9,106 nucleotides of DNA from NCBI GenBank assembly GCA_002451275.1, contig DKBS01000124.1, positions 1 through 9,106 of the forward strand. Direction: 5' to 3'. Positions 1 to 6,280 of this stretch are shown here, piece by piece. Numbering within the stretch: position 1 is the first letter of the stretch; every line of letters begins with the position of its first letter. The position numbers and the translations under genes are program-made. The notes beneath the pieces were generated by a model. It was not told the origin of the DNA, made no database searches, and saw only the letters and a program-made list of their open reading frames with translations. This stretch comes from Planctomycetaceae bacterium UBA6894. Its GTDB lineage: Bacteria; Planctomycetota; Planctomycetia; Gemmatales; Gemmataceae.

Positions 1-927
1 CTAGGGGCGGTCTTCACCCTGCCAAGACCGGAGGACTCCGCCTCAGCCAGCCATCCGGTGGTTCGAACCAGGCCCATGGACGCGGCCTGGCTGGAAAAAA
101 CCAAGGGACTGGAGCCCCCGGCCCTGATCGCTGAAGTGGTGGAAGCCCTCCGGAAGCGGAATCCCGATTTTGACGGCGTGGTCGAGACCGGCGTGGAAAA
201 TGGTGTGGTTCGTCGGCTGAAAATTTGCACCGACACCGTGGCCGACATAGCGCCCCTGGCTGCCCTGCCCGATTTGGAAGATCTCAAGCTGGTGGGCACC
301 TACACCAGCAAGCGGAATGGCAAACTGGCAGATATTAGCCCTCTCAAGGGCATGAAACTCAAGAGATTCGAATGTTTTTACAACGATGGCTTGACTGAAA
401 TTAAAGCGCTGGCCGGCATGCCCCTGGAATTTTTGCAGTGTTCCAGCAACGGGGTTAGCGATCTGTCCCCGGTCGCCGGGGCTCCCCTCCGGGAGTTGTG
501 GTCGGGTGGCACCCCCCTCCGGTCGCTTGAACCGGTCCGCGGGATGCCCCTGGAGATCTTGTGGTGCAACCAGACCAAGGTGGTGGACCTTTCCCCGCTG
601 GCTGGGTCGCCCTTGAAGCACCTGCGATGCCAAGACACCCAGTTGGCGAGTCTGGAACCCCTGGCCGGTTGCCCCCTGGAAACTATGGAATGCCATCGGA
701 CTGAAATCAGGTCGGTTGCCCCGCTGCGTGGCATGAAAACCTTGCAGGTTCTCAATATTCACTCCACCCGGGTGGATGATTTGGCCCCACTGTTGGAGTG
801 CAAAAACCTCAAGGTACTTTGGTGCTCGATTGTTCCCGAAAGGGACAAGCCTGTTTTGTCCAAAATGACTTGGCTGACCCATCTCAACGACAATTCCCTG
901 GCGGATTTTCGCTTCAGAATTCCCTGA
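1..927 (+). CDS. Leucine-rich repeat protein, C-terminal part (5' end outside window)
   Basis: The frame is open from base 1 with no stop before the TGA at 925-927, and the first in-frame start candidates (GTG 58, ATG 76) have no Shine-Dalgarno site at a usable distance. I therefore read this as the C-terminal part of a longer protein. About nine leucine-rich repeats cover roughly 247-843. The regular ones are 21 residues long, of the form L-S-P-L-x-G-x-P-L-x-x-L-x-C, and Cys fills the usual LRR Asn/Cys position in most of them. Before the repeats is a short helical region (about 76-240) containing NPDFDG; after them is a tail with PERDKPVL and a final LADF. From memory of the family, similar repeat tails in Gemmata-type planctomycetes often follow Ser/Thr kinase or other signalling domains, but no such domain is visible here. 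The repeats probably form a protein-binding surface; the partner is unknown. The gene is followed by a 141-nt gap and then another plus-strand gene. Confidence 0.82.
   Translation, partial: LGAVFTLPRPEDSASASHPVVRTRPMDAAWLEKTKGLEPPALIAEVVEALRKRNPDFDGVVETGVENGVVRRLKICTDTVADIAPLAALPDLEDLKLVGTYTSKRNGKLADISPLKGMKLKRFECFYNDGLTEIKALAGMPLEFLQCSSNGVSDLSPVAGAPLRELWSGGTPLRSLEPVRGMPLEILWCNQTKVVDLSPLAGSPLKHLRCQDTQLASLEPLAGCPLETMECHRTEIRSVAPLRGMKTLQVLNIHSTRVDDLAPLLECKNLKVLWCSIVPERDKPVLSKMTWLTHLNDNSLADFRFRIP
247..843 (+). repeat. Leucine-rich repeat block, mostly 21-residue (63-nt) units
   Basis: Successive units begin at LSPVAG, LEPVRG, LSPLAG, LEPLAG, VAPLRG and LAPLLE, preceded by three less regular units (IAPLAA, ISPLKG, IKALAG). 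The four central units keep exact 21-residue spacing with no insertions. DNA identity between units is only moderate, so this is an old protein-level repeat and not a recent DNA tandem duplication. Confidence 0.8.
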
Positions 928-1068
928 TTCTGCTTATCTATTTTTCCTGTCTGCCCGGGGTTGCTGTTTTTCAAGCACTCTCCCTTGATTCCCAGGGGGT
1001 GTTGGACGTATTACCCGCCGCGGTTCCATTCCGGTCCCCGGCTGGATGCACAAACCGTGGAGTTCGGC
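928..1068. other. Intergenic gap between LRR gene and W-rich gene
   Basis: This is 141 nt of mixed composition. No convincing GC stem followed by a T run was seen, and no clear sigma70 promoter pair. T-rich runs occur near 936-947 and 965-971. The downstream frame is open back to 961 (TTG), so part of the gap could in principle be coding if an upstream non-ATG start were used. Confidence 0.4.
1059..1062 (+). promoter_or_regulatory. Ribosome binding site deciding the start of the W-rich gene
   Basis: GGAG sits 6 nt before the ATG at 1069. This favours the ATG over the far upstream TTG at 961, which would add 36 residues of non-signal-like sequence in front of the hydrophobic segment. Confidence 0.6.
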
Positions 1069-2397
1069 ATGCTGGTGGCCTGTGTGGCATTTTTGCTTGC
1101 GCCCGCCCAGGCCCCAACCCCTGTCGGCCGTTTTGATAAACGGCCCGCATTGGAAGACACCGTTCCCCAACTGGTGTTCAGGGAAGTCGAAATCCTGGCA
1201 CGCGGCCCGGTGCATGAGGCTTATGCAGCCGCAGGGGCCGGACTGAATTTTTCGGGCAACAGGGTAGTGCATGCGGCACCGCCCGCTCCTCTGGTGGAAA
1301 TCCCTCCGGGCCTGGGCACCTCACCGACCCAGGTTTGGATTCCCGGGTACTGGGAGCTCGATACGGAGGACAACACGTGGATTTGGGTCAGCGGGTGCTG
1401 GCGCGAGCCACCGATCGGATTTGGTTGGTTGCCCGGCTACTGGGCCCAGGTGCGCGCCAACCAGTGGCGGCGGGTTAGCGGTCTCTGGTGGCGGGGTGAT
1501 GGCGACAGCTTCATGCTCCAGTACACCCCGGCTCCACCCCAGGCCGGACCAGCCACGGGAAGCGGGCCGCCGCGATTGGACCCGCGCGATCCCAAGAACA
1601 AGGGCCTCTTTTTCAGCCCCGGGGGATGGGACTGGAACGGCAACCGCTATGGCTGGCGGCCCGGGCGCCTGGAACGCCTGGCTGAAAACCTAATTTGGCA
1701 GGAACAGCGCCAAACCTGGACACCCGCCGGCTTCCTGCCCTGCGAAGACCACATCGACCACCGGCTCAGCCACCGGGGCGTTGCCTATGCGCCGCTCCGG
1801 CCCGTTTTGAAGCCCGGCGCACCCGCGCCAAACCCCGTTGCTGAGCAGACGGTCGAGGCCGTCCAACCGGCCGGCGTTTGGAACACCAACGCCTGGCTGG
1901 AATGTTCCTGGCGGGATCGTTTAGGCAACTATTACATAGGAGATTATTATAATCCTGTTTGGGCAAAAAATGGGTTCGTTCCCGCCCGTGACGCCCGAAG
2001 GCGGCATGGCGACCCCTGGCTGCAATCCATCGAAGAACTGGCCGGCGCCGACGACGCGACCTTGCGCGCGCTCAACGCGCGGCACAATGAGCGGGCCCGC
2101 GGCCGGGAACAGCCACCTCCCCGGGTCGCCCGGTTCGACCAGCCCCCACCGGCCGGCGAGACGCTATTGGTTTTGCCGGCAGGTCGCCTGGATCCGTCCG
2201 ATCAGGCGGCAGAGCAACTCGTGCGGATGGCACTGGAAGTGGTGGATCATCAAAATCGCCTGATCCGCGCCCGCATGGAACTGGAACAGGTGGGGCTGGA
2301 GGGCAAGCGGGTCCAGTTGAAAACCCCGCCACCCATTCAGCCGGATGAAATGGAGGAGAGCCAGACGCCGATACAACCGGCACAATCCAAAAAGTAA
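1069..2397 (+). CDS. Exported Trp/Tyr-rich protein with W-x-PGYW motifs (YXWGXW-like)
   Basis: The predicted protein has 442 residues from ATG 1069. It starts with a short signal peptide (MLVACVAFLLAPA, likely cut after residue 13) whose n-region has no basic residue. Residues 89-141 hold alternating aromatic motifs: VWIPGYW, WIWVSGCW, GWLPGYW and WRRVSGLWW. More follow at GGWDWN (186-190) and YGWRPGR (194-200). This resembles secreted proteins built on YXWGXW / W-x-PGxW repeats, common in Planctomycetes and of unknown function. A second conserved-looking aromatic patch, NYYIGDYYNPVW, lies at 287-298. The C-terminal part (about 315-442) is charged, Pro-rich and partly helical, without a recognised domain. 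No membrane anchor is seen after the signal peptide, so a periplasmic or surface structural role is a reasonable guess. No catalytic motif was found. Codons over 1921-1971 are unusually AT-rich for this gene. Confidence 0.75.
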   Translation: MLVACVAFLLAPAQAPTPVGRFDKRPALEDTVPQLVFREVEILARGPVHEAYAAAGAGLNFSGNRVVHAAPPAPLVEIPPGLGTSPTQVWIPGYWELDTEDNTWIWVSGCWREPPIGFGWLPGYWAQVRANQWRRVSGLWWRGDGDSFMLQYTPAPPQAGPATGSGPPRLDPRDPKNKGLFFSPGGWDWNGNRYGWRPGRLERLAENLIWQEQRQTWTPAGFLPCEDHIDHRLSHRGVAYAPLRPVLKPGAPAPNPVAEQTVEAVQPAGVWNTNAWLECSWRDRLGNYYIGDYYNPVWAKNGFVPARDARRRHGDPWLQSIEELAGADDATLRALNARHNERARGREQPPPRVARFDQPPPAGETLLVLPAGRLDPSDQAAEQLVRMALEVVDHQNRLIRARMELEQVGLEGKRVQLKTPPPIQPDEMEESQTPIQPAQSKK

Positions 2398-2566
2398 ATT
2401 TTTAATTAACTATCTGACCTATTCGCCTTGTTTTTACTATCCTGTTCTCTCTTTTTAGGCTTCCCATTTTGTGTTTCGGGGAATAATTGCGTGGCGCTGA
2501 CTCATTCCGTGGCGGAGGTGGAACCGTCCAGGACAAGTCCGCAAGCATTCTCCGGAGACTGCATCC
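2398..2566 (+). promoter_or_regulatory. AT-rich leader, probable promoter region of the Cys-rich protein gene
   Basis: In this 169-nt gap, the first ~90 nt (to about 2487) are clearly richer in A and T than the flanking genes, with several T runs and an AATAAT near 2480. No pair of -35 and -10 boxes at 16-18 nt spacing is good enough to name. The second half returns to GC-rich sequence and ends in GGAG at 2554-2557, 9 nt before the ATG at 2567, a good ribosome site. The drop in GC content and the separate downstream terminator suggest that the Cys-rich gene has its own transcript. Confidence 0.35.
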
Positions 2567-3733
2567 ATGATGTGGAAGTGTTCCCTGGCCCTGATGGCTG
2601 GGATTACCTTGGCCGGATTCGCATCCGCCCAACAGGCTGCCGAGCAAGGGGCGACACAAGCCCCCGCCAAGCCTCAAGCCTCGCAGGCTCCGGTTCGCCC
2701 GCAAGCCTCCCAGGCCCCTCAAGCTCCTCGCACCCGCAAAGTTCTGGTAAAGGAGTGCGTGCCTGAAACCTACCAGGTGAAAGTGACCACCTGGGAATCC
2801 GAAATGGTCGACCAGACCGTTCGCGTACCGCACAAGGTCATGGTCGAGGAAACCCGTACCCGCCCGGTGATCGACACCGAATGGGTCACCGAAATGCGCG
2901 AATGCCGGCGCACGGTGGTGGACTGCGTCCCCACCGAGGAAACCCGCACGGTCTACCGCAAGGTGACCACCTGCCAGCCGGTGACCACCATCAAGCGCAC
3001 CGTCGTGGACAACGGTCACTGGGAATGCATCGAGGTTCCCACCCTGTGCCATCAGATCAAGGAGCACTTCCACGCCAAGCATCCCTGCCGCAAGGGTGGC
3101 TGTGATTCCCTGATGTACCAGCCCATGGTGGACACCTGCTGGGACAACGGCTACGACCTCAAGGGTGGCTCCGTGAAGGGCGGCTCCATCAAGGGTGGCG
3201 TGAAGGGTTGCGAGCCGGTGTGCGAACCCGTGTGCGAGAAGCCCGTTCCCACCCGCACTAAGCGTGTGTGGAAGTCTTGCCCCCAAGTGATCGAGACTCC
3301 CTGCACCAAGATGCAGCGCGTCACCGAGTGCGTGCCCGAAACCATCACGGTGTGCGTGAACAAGAAGGTGTACCGCACCGAGGTTGACCAGAAGCCGGTC
3401 CGCGTATGCAAGAAGACCTGCCGCATGGAGACCTACACGGTTCCAGTCTGCAAGACCGAGTGGACCACCGAAACCCGCCAGGTGTGCCGCAAGGTGCCTG
3501 TCGTGAACTACGAGACCCGCACCCGCTATGTCACCCGCTGCACCGAGCAGGAAGTCGCAATCGAGGACTGCGAGGCCTCCTGCGGCCTGTTCGACGGTGG
3601 CTTTGACCTGGGTTGCGGCATCGGCTGCGGCAAGCTTGGCCGCCTGGCCGGGCGCATTAAGGCCCACAAGATCCACAGCTACCCGGTGGCCAGCAGCTAT
3701 GTGCCCTCCACCAAGGGTTGCGACTGCAACTAA
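2567..3733 (+). CDS. Exported Cys-rich repetitive protein, YTV / planctomycete cell-wall protein-like
   Basis: The protein has 388 residues. The signal peptide is MMWKCSLALM...FASA, likely cut after residue 21. A linker rich in Gln, Ala and Pro follows (22-56), with PQASQAP present twice. The mature part has 27 cysteines and many short Val/Thr/Arg/Glu strands such as ETYTVPVCKTEW and ETRTRYVTRC. This style matches Cys-rich 'YTV' proteins linked to the cell wall of Rhodopirellula; assignment to that family is by resemblance only. Two related segments (about 63-136 and 254-325) share ECVPET, VDQ..VRV, TEW.TE.R and ETRT.Y..VT.C, which points to an internal duplication. Between them lie a His/Cys cluster (161-179) and a Gly/Lys stretch with KGGS repeats (199-214). 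Lys is almost always AAG and Thr almost always ACC, consistent with high expression. With its strong terminator it is probably transcribed alone. A disulfide-linked structural or surface role is likely; no enzyme motif is visible. Confidence 0.78.
   Translation: MMWKCSLALMAGITLAGFASAQQAAEQGATQAPAKPQASQAPVRPQASQAPQAPRTRKVLVKECVPETYQVKVTTWESEMVDQTVRVPHKVMVEETRTRPVIDTEWVTEMRECRRTVVDCVPTEETRTVYRKVTTCQPVTTIKRTVVDNGHWECIEVPTLCHQIKEHFHAKHPCRKGGCDSLMYQPMVDTCWDNGYDLKGGSVKGGSIKGGVKGCEPVCEPVCEKPVPTRTKRVWKSCPQVIETPCTKMQRVTECVPETITVCVNKKVYRTEVDQKPVRVCKKTCRMETYTVPVCKTEWTTETRQVCRKVPVVNYETRTRYVTRCTEQEVAIEDCEASCGLFDGGFDLGCGIGCGKLGRLAGRIKAHKIHSYPVASSYVPSTKGCDCN
2753..3541 (+). repeat. Internal duplication in the Cys-rich protein (2753-2974 and 3326-3541)
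   Basis: Residues 63-136 and 254-325 align nearly end to end: ECVPET starts both, VDQ and VRV fall at matching places, TEWVTEMR matches TEWTTETR, and ETRTVYRKVTTC matches ETRTRYVTRC. Lengths are 74 and 72 residues. The second copy carries more cysteines. The unit was aligned by eye. Confidence 0.6.
3161..3208 (+). repeat. Short Lys-Gly-Gly repeats within the Cys-rich gene
   Basis: Three KGG units with one trailing KG (KGGSV, KGGSI, KGGV, KG) are encoded by near-identical 12-15 nt direct repeats of the form AAGGGYGGC. They form a flexible basic spacer just before the CEPVCEPVCE segment. Such a spacer could vary in length between strains. Confidence 0.65.
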
Positions 3734-3760
3734 GCCACCCGCTCTCGGGTAGGTGAAACA

Positions 3761-3803
3761 GCCGGGGGGCGGTGGAGTGATCCACCGCCCCCCGGCGCTT
3801 TTT
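3761..3803 (+). terminator. Strong intrinsic terminator between convergent genes
   Basis: A perfect 16-bp stem (3761-3776 pairs with 3781-3796, very GC-rich) closes a GTGA tetraloop and is followed by GC and five T (3799-3803). It begins 27 nt after the stop of the Cys-rich gene and ends 12 nt beyond the kbl stop on the other strand. Read on the minus strand the same stem is followed by TGTTT, so it may also end the tdh-kbl transcript, though with a poorer T run. Confidence 0.88.
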
Positions 3804-3814
3804 GACAGCCGAAA

Positions 3815-5014
3815 TCAGACGCCCAGCTCCGCCTTCGTCTCCTTGAAGGCGTTCACGGCGAAAGCCAGTTCCTCCGGCGTGTGGGCGGCGCACACTTGGG
3901 TGCGGATGCGGGCCTTGCCCATCGGCACCACCGGGTAGGAGAAGCCGATCACATACAGGCCCCGGGCCAGCAGCTTTTCCGCCATGTTGGCGGCCAGCAC
4001 CGCGTCGCCCAGCATCACCGGCGTAATGGGGTGCACACCGGGGATGATGCTGAAGCCGGCCGCGGTCATCTCCCCGCGGAACCAGGCGGTGTTGCTTTCC
4101 AACCGGTCCCGCAACTCGGTCGATTCGGTCAGCAGCTTGAGGGACTCAAGCGATGCCGCCACGATGGGCGGGGGCAGGGAGTTGCTGAACAGGTAGGGTC
4201 TGGACCGCTGCCGCAGCAGCTGGACCAGCTCGGCCGAGCCGCATGTGTAGCCGCCCGACCCGCCGCCCAGCGCCTTGCCCAGCGTGCCGGTGAGAATGTC
4301 GATGCGGTCGATGCAGTGGTGGAACTCATGGGTTCCCCGGCCAGTCTTGCCCACGAAGCCGGTGGCGTGCGAGTCATCCACCATGATCATCGCGTCGTAC
4401 TTGTCGGCCAGTTCGCACACTCCGGGCAGGTTGGCGATGGTGCCGTCCATGGAGAACACGCCGTCCGTGGCGATCAGCCGGAAACGGCAATCAGCCGCCT
4501 CCTTCAGCTTTGCCTCGAGGTCGGCCATGTCGTTGTTCTTGTACCGCAGGCGTTTGGCCTTGCAGAGGCGGATGCCGTCGATGATGGAGGCGTGGTTCAA
4601 CTCGTCGGAAATGATAGCGTCTTCGGGGCCGAGGATGGTCTCGAAAAGGCCGCCGTTGGCGTCCCAACACGAGGAGTACAGGATGGTGTCGGCCTTGCCC
4701 AGGAAGGTGGCAAGCGCCTGTTCCAGATCCTTGTGGATCTCCACGGTGCCGCAGATGAAGCGCACGCTGGCCATGCCGTAGCCCCAGCGGTCGATGGCGT
4801 CCTTGGCGGCTTGGCGGATGCGGGGGTGGTTGGCCAGCCCCAGGTAGTTGTTGGCGCACAGGTTCAGCACACCCTGGCCGCCCCGCACGGTGGCCTCGGG
4901 CTGCTGGGGCGAGGTGAGCACCCGCTCGCCCTTGAACAGGCCGCTGGCCCGTATCTCGTCCAGTTGCTTTTGCAGGTGCTCGGTGAAGCGTCCCGCGGGT
5001 TTGCTGGTCGCCAT
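3815..5014 (-). CDS. kbl: Glycine C-acetyltransferase (2-amino-3-ketobutyrate CoA ligase)
   Basis: This 399-residue enzyme is full length for the family (E. coli Kbl is about 398). It is a cytosolic PLP-dependent alpha-oxoamine synthase that cleaves 2-amino-3-ketobutyrate with CoA into glycine and acetyl-CoA, the second step of threonine breakdown. Visible motifs in order: NNYLGL (55-60), GYGMASVRFICGT (78-90), the SDELNHASIIDG segment (136-147), DGVFSMDG (184-191), DDSHATGFVG (213-222) with the PLP-contacting Asp213 and His216, and TGTLGKALGGGSGGY with the Schiff-base Lys247, matching E. coli Lys244 by a constant offset of 3. The C-terminal domain has the expected FSYPVVPMGKARIR segment. The ATG at 5014 is preceded by GGAGG located inside the end of tdh. 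The product of tdh is its substrate, so the pair forms a complete two-step pathway. No key residue is missing. Confidence 0.97.
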   Translation of the reverse strand: MATSKPAGRFTEHLQKQLDEIRASGLFKGERVLTSPQQPEATVRGGQGVLNLCANNYLGLANHPRIRQAAKDAIDRWGYGMASVRFICGTVEIHKDLEQALATFLGKADTILYSSCWDANGGLFETILGPEDAIISDELNHASIIDGIRLCKAKRLRYKNNDMADLEAKLKEAADCRFRLIATDGVFSMDGTIANLPGVCELADKYDAMIMVDDSHATGFVGKTGRGTHEFHHCIDRIDILTGTLGKALGGGSGGYTCGSAELVQLLRQRSRPYLFSNSLPPPIVAASLESLKLLTESTELRDRLESNTAWFRGEMTAAGFSIIPGVHPITPVMLGDAVLAANMAEKLLARGLYVIGFSYPVVPMGKARIRTQVCAAHTPEELAFAVNAFKETKAELGV

Positions 5015-5017
5015 CGG

Positions 5018-6061
5018 TCAGCCCTCCTTCCAGGTGAGGATGACTTTGCCCGACTGGCCCGAGTGCATCGCCTCGAAGCCCTTCTCAAAGTCGGTGTGCG
5101 GGAAACGGTGGGTGATGATCGGGGCGATGTTCATGCCCGACCCGACCAGCACGCTCATCTGGTACCAAGTCTCGTACATCTCGCGGCCATAGATGCCCCG
5201 GATGGTGAGCATGTTGAAAATCACGGTGTTCCAATTGATGGACATTTCACCGCCGGCGGGGATCCCCAGCATGGCGATCTTGCCGCCGTGGCACATGTTG
5301 GCCAGCATGTCGCGGAATGCCTTCGGGTTGCCGGACATCTCCAGCCCCACATCGAACCCCTCCTTCATGCCCAACGCATGCTGGACATCGGTCAGTGTCC
5401 GCTCGCGCACATCCACGGTCAGGGTGGCGCCCAGTTTCTTCGCCAGCGCCAGCCGGTACGGGTTTACATCGGTGATCACCACATTGCGCGCGCCTGCATG
5501 GCGGCACACCGCAGCGGCCATCGCGCCGATCGGCCCCGCGCCCGTGATCAGCACATCCTCGCCCAGCACCGGGAACTGCAGTGCCGTGTGCACCGCGTTG
5601 CCCAGGGGGTCGAAAATGGCCTGCACATCGCGGTCAAGCTTCGAGTCGTGGTGCCACACATTGGTCACCGGCAGGGAGATGTATTCGGCAAAGGCGCCGG
5701 GCCGGTTCACGCCAACGCCCGAGGTGTCCTTGCACAAATGCCGCCGCCCGGCCAGGCAGTTGCGGCATTGGCCGCAGACCACATGCCCCTCGCCGCTGAC
5801 AATCTCACCCACCTTGAAACCGGTTGCGTTGGAACCGCATTCCACGATGCGCCCGACGAATTCATGCCCCACCACCATGGGGACAGGGATGGTTTTTTGG
5901 GCCCATTCGTCCCAGTCGTAGATGTGAAGGTCGGTGCCGCAGATCCCGGTGCGCAGCACCTCGATCAGCACGTCGTTGATACCTATGGTCGGTATGGGCA
6001 CATCTTCAAGCCACAGTCCTTTTTCCGACTTGCGCTTCACGAGTGCTTGCATCGTTTCCAT
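5018..6061 (-). CDS. tdh: L-threonine 3-dehydrogenase (zinc-dependent MDR family)
   Basis: This 347-residue protein oxidises L-threonine to 2-amino-3-ketobutyrate with NAD+. It follows E. coli Tdh (341 residues) almost motif for motif. Catalytic zinc-site residues are Cys41 and His66-Glu67 (GICGTD and GHEF), with Thr43 and His46 as in E. coli Thr40 and His43. The structural zinc is held by Cys96, Cys99, Cys102 and Cys110. The Rossmann motif is GAGPIG (174-179), followed by TDVN with Asp198 for NAD binding. NAVHTAL and GIYGREMYETWY are typical Tdh signatures. The start is taken at ATG 6061. An alternative ATG three codons inside (6052) aligns with the E. coli start, and the upstream ribosome site (GGTGG) is mediocre, so the true start may be either. 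It lies directly upstream of kbl and probably leads that operon. Confidence 0.97.
   Translation of the reverse strand: METMQALVKRKSEKGLWLEDVPIPTIGINDVLIEVLRTGICGTDLHIYDWDEWAQKTIPVPMVVGHEFVGRIVECGSNATGFKVGEIVSGEGHVVCGQCRNCLAGRRHLCKDTSGVGVNRPGAFAEYISLPVTNVWHHDSKLDRDVQAIFDPLGNAVHTALQFPVLGEDVLITGAGPIGAMAAAVCRHAGARNVVITDVNPYRLALAKKLGATLTVDVRERTLTDVQHALGMKEGFDVGLEMSGNPKAFRDMLANMCHGGKIAMLGIPAGGEMSINWNTVIFNMLTIRGIYGREMYETWYQMSVLVGSGMNIAPIITHRFPHTDFEKGFEAMHSGQSGKVILTWKEG
5022..5030 (-). promoter_or_regulatory. Ribosome binding site of kbl inside the 3' end of tdh
   Basis: On the minus strand GGAAGGAGG lies over the last codons of tdh, 7 nt before the tdh-kbl junction at the kbl ATG. The tdh stop and the kbl ATG are separated by only 3 nt, so ribosomes ending on tdh can directly re-start on kbl. 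This supports translational coupling and fixes the kbl start. Confidence 0.8.
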
Positions 6062-6280
6062 GAATCCACCAAACCCCCCTGAGGTTATGGTGTCATCCTA
6101 GGAAGTGACGGGGGGCCGGCACCAGTCCGGCTTCGCCTGCCGTGGAAACGAATCGCCTTTTCCTCGTCTCGGCTATGGCACGGGTGGGGGAGAGAAGAGC
6201 AAACCCTCCCGAGGGTGACTCCAGGGAGGGTTCAAAATGCGGGCGATTCCGGAAATACCGCTCTCTGGAATCTGGGCTTT
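6062..6280. other. Intergenic region between the SGNH hydrolase gene and tdh
   Basis: This 219-nt gap lies between two minus-strand genes. It holds a probable terminator hairpin near the hydrolase end (6202-6232). The rest should contain the tdh promoter. On the minus strand a TAGGAT lies near 6096-6101 as a possible -10 box, but no convincing -35 partner is present. A weak 5-bp stem (6115-6119 with 6127-6131) was also seen. No small ORF with a ribosome site was found. Confidence 0.4.
6202..6232 (-). terminator. Probable transcription terminator hairpin after the SGNH hydrolase gene
   Basis: A perfect 9-bp inverted repeat (6202-6210 with 6224-6232) has a 13-nt loop, about 50 nt beyond the hydrolase stop. 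On the minus strand it is followed by TGCTCTTCTC, which is pyrimidine-rich but not a proper T run. It could be a moderate terminator separating the hydrolase transcript from tdh-kbl, or just an mRNA 3' end structure. Confidence 0.42.

Noticed and set aside
247..843. CRISPR-like regular spacing of repeats
   Set aside because: The 63-nt periodicity is protein-level LRR coding with poor DNA identity between units and no repeat-spacer structure.
43..882. 279-codon minus-strand ORF opposite the LRR gene
   Set aside because: Its apparent periodicity is the mirror of the 63-nt LRR repeats on the plus strand; it has no domain or ribosome site support.
1948..2263. Possible nested gene: TATAAT at 1948-1953 followed by ATG 1970 (97 codons)
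   Set aside because: There is no -35 box at 17 nt, no ribosome site before the ATG, and the peptide looks out-of-frame. The TATAAT is kept only as part of an AT-island observation.
2402..3676. 424-codon minus-strand ORF opposite the Cys-rich gene
   Set aside because: It is low-complexity Leu/Ala/Gly/His sequence produced by the codon bias of the opposing gene, which has a signal peptide, ribosome site and terminator.
3881..6082. 733-codon plus-strand ORF opposite kbl and tdh
   Set aside because: It lies wholly antisense to two enzymes with complete catalytic motifs. Its composition (His, Gly, Ala, Val, Gln rich) is typical of the antisense frame of GC-rich genes, and no domain is visible.
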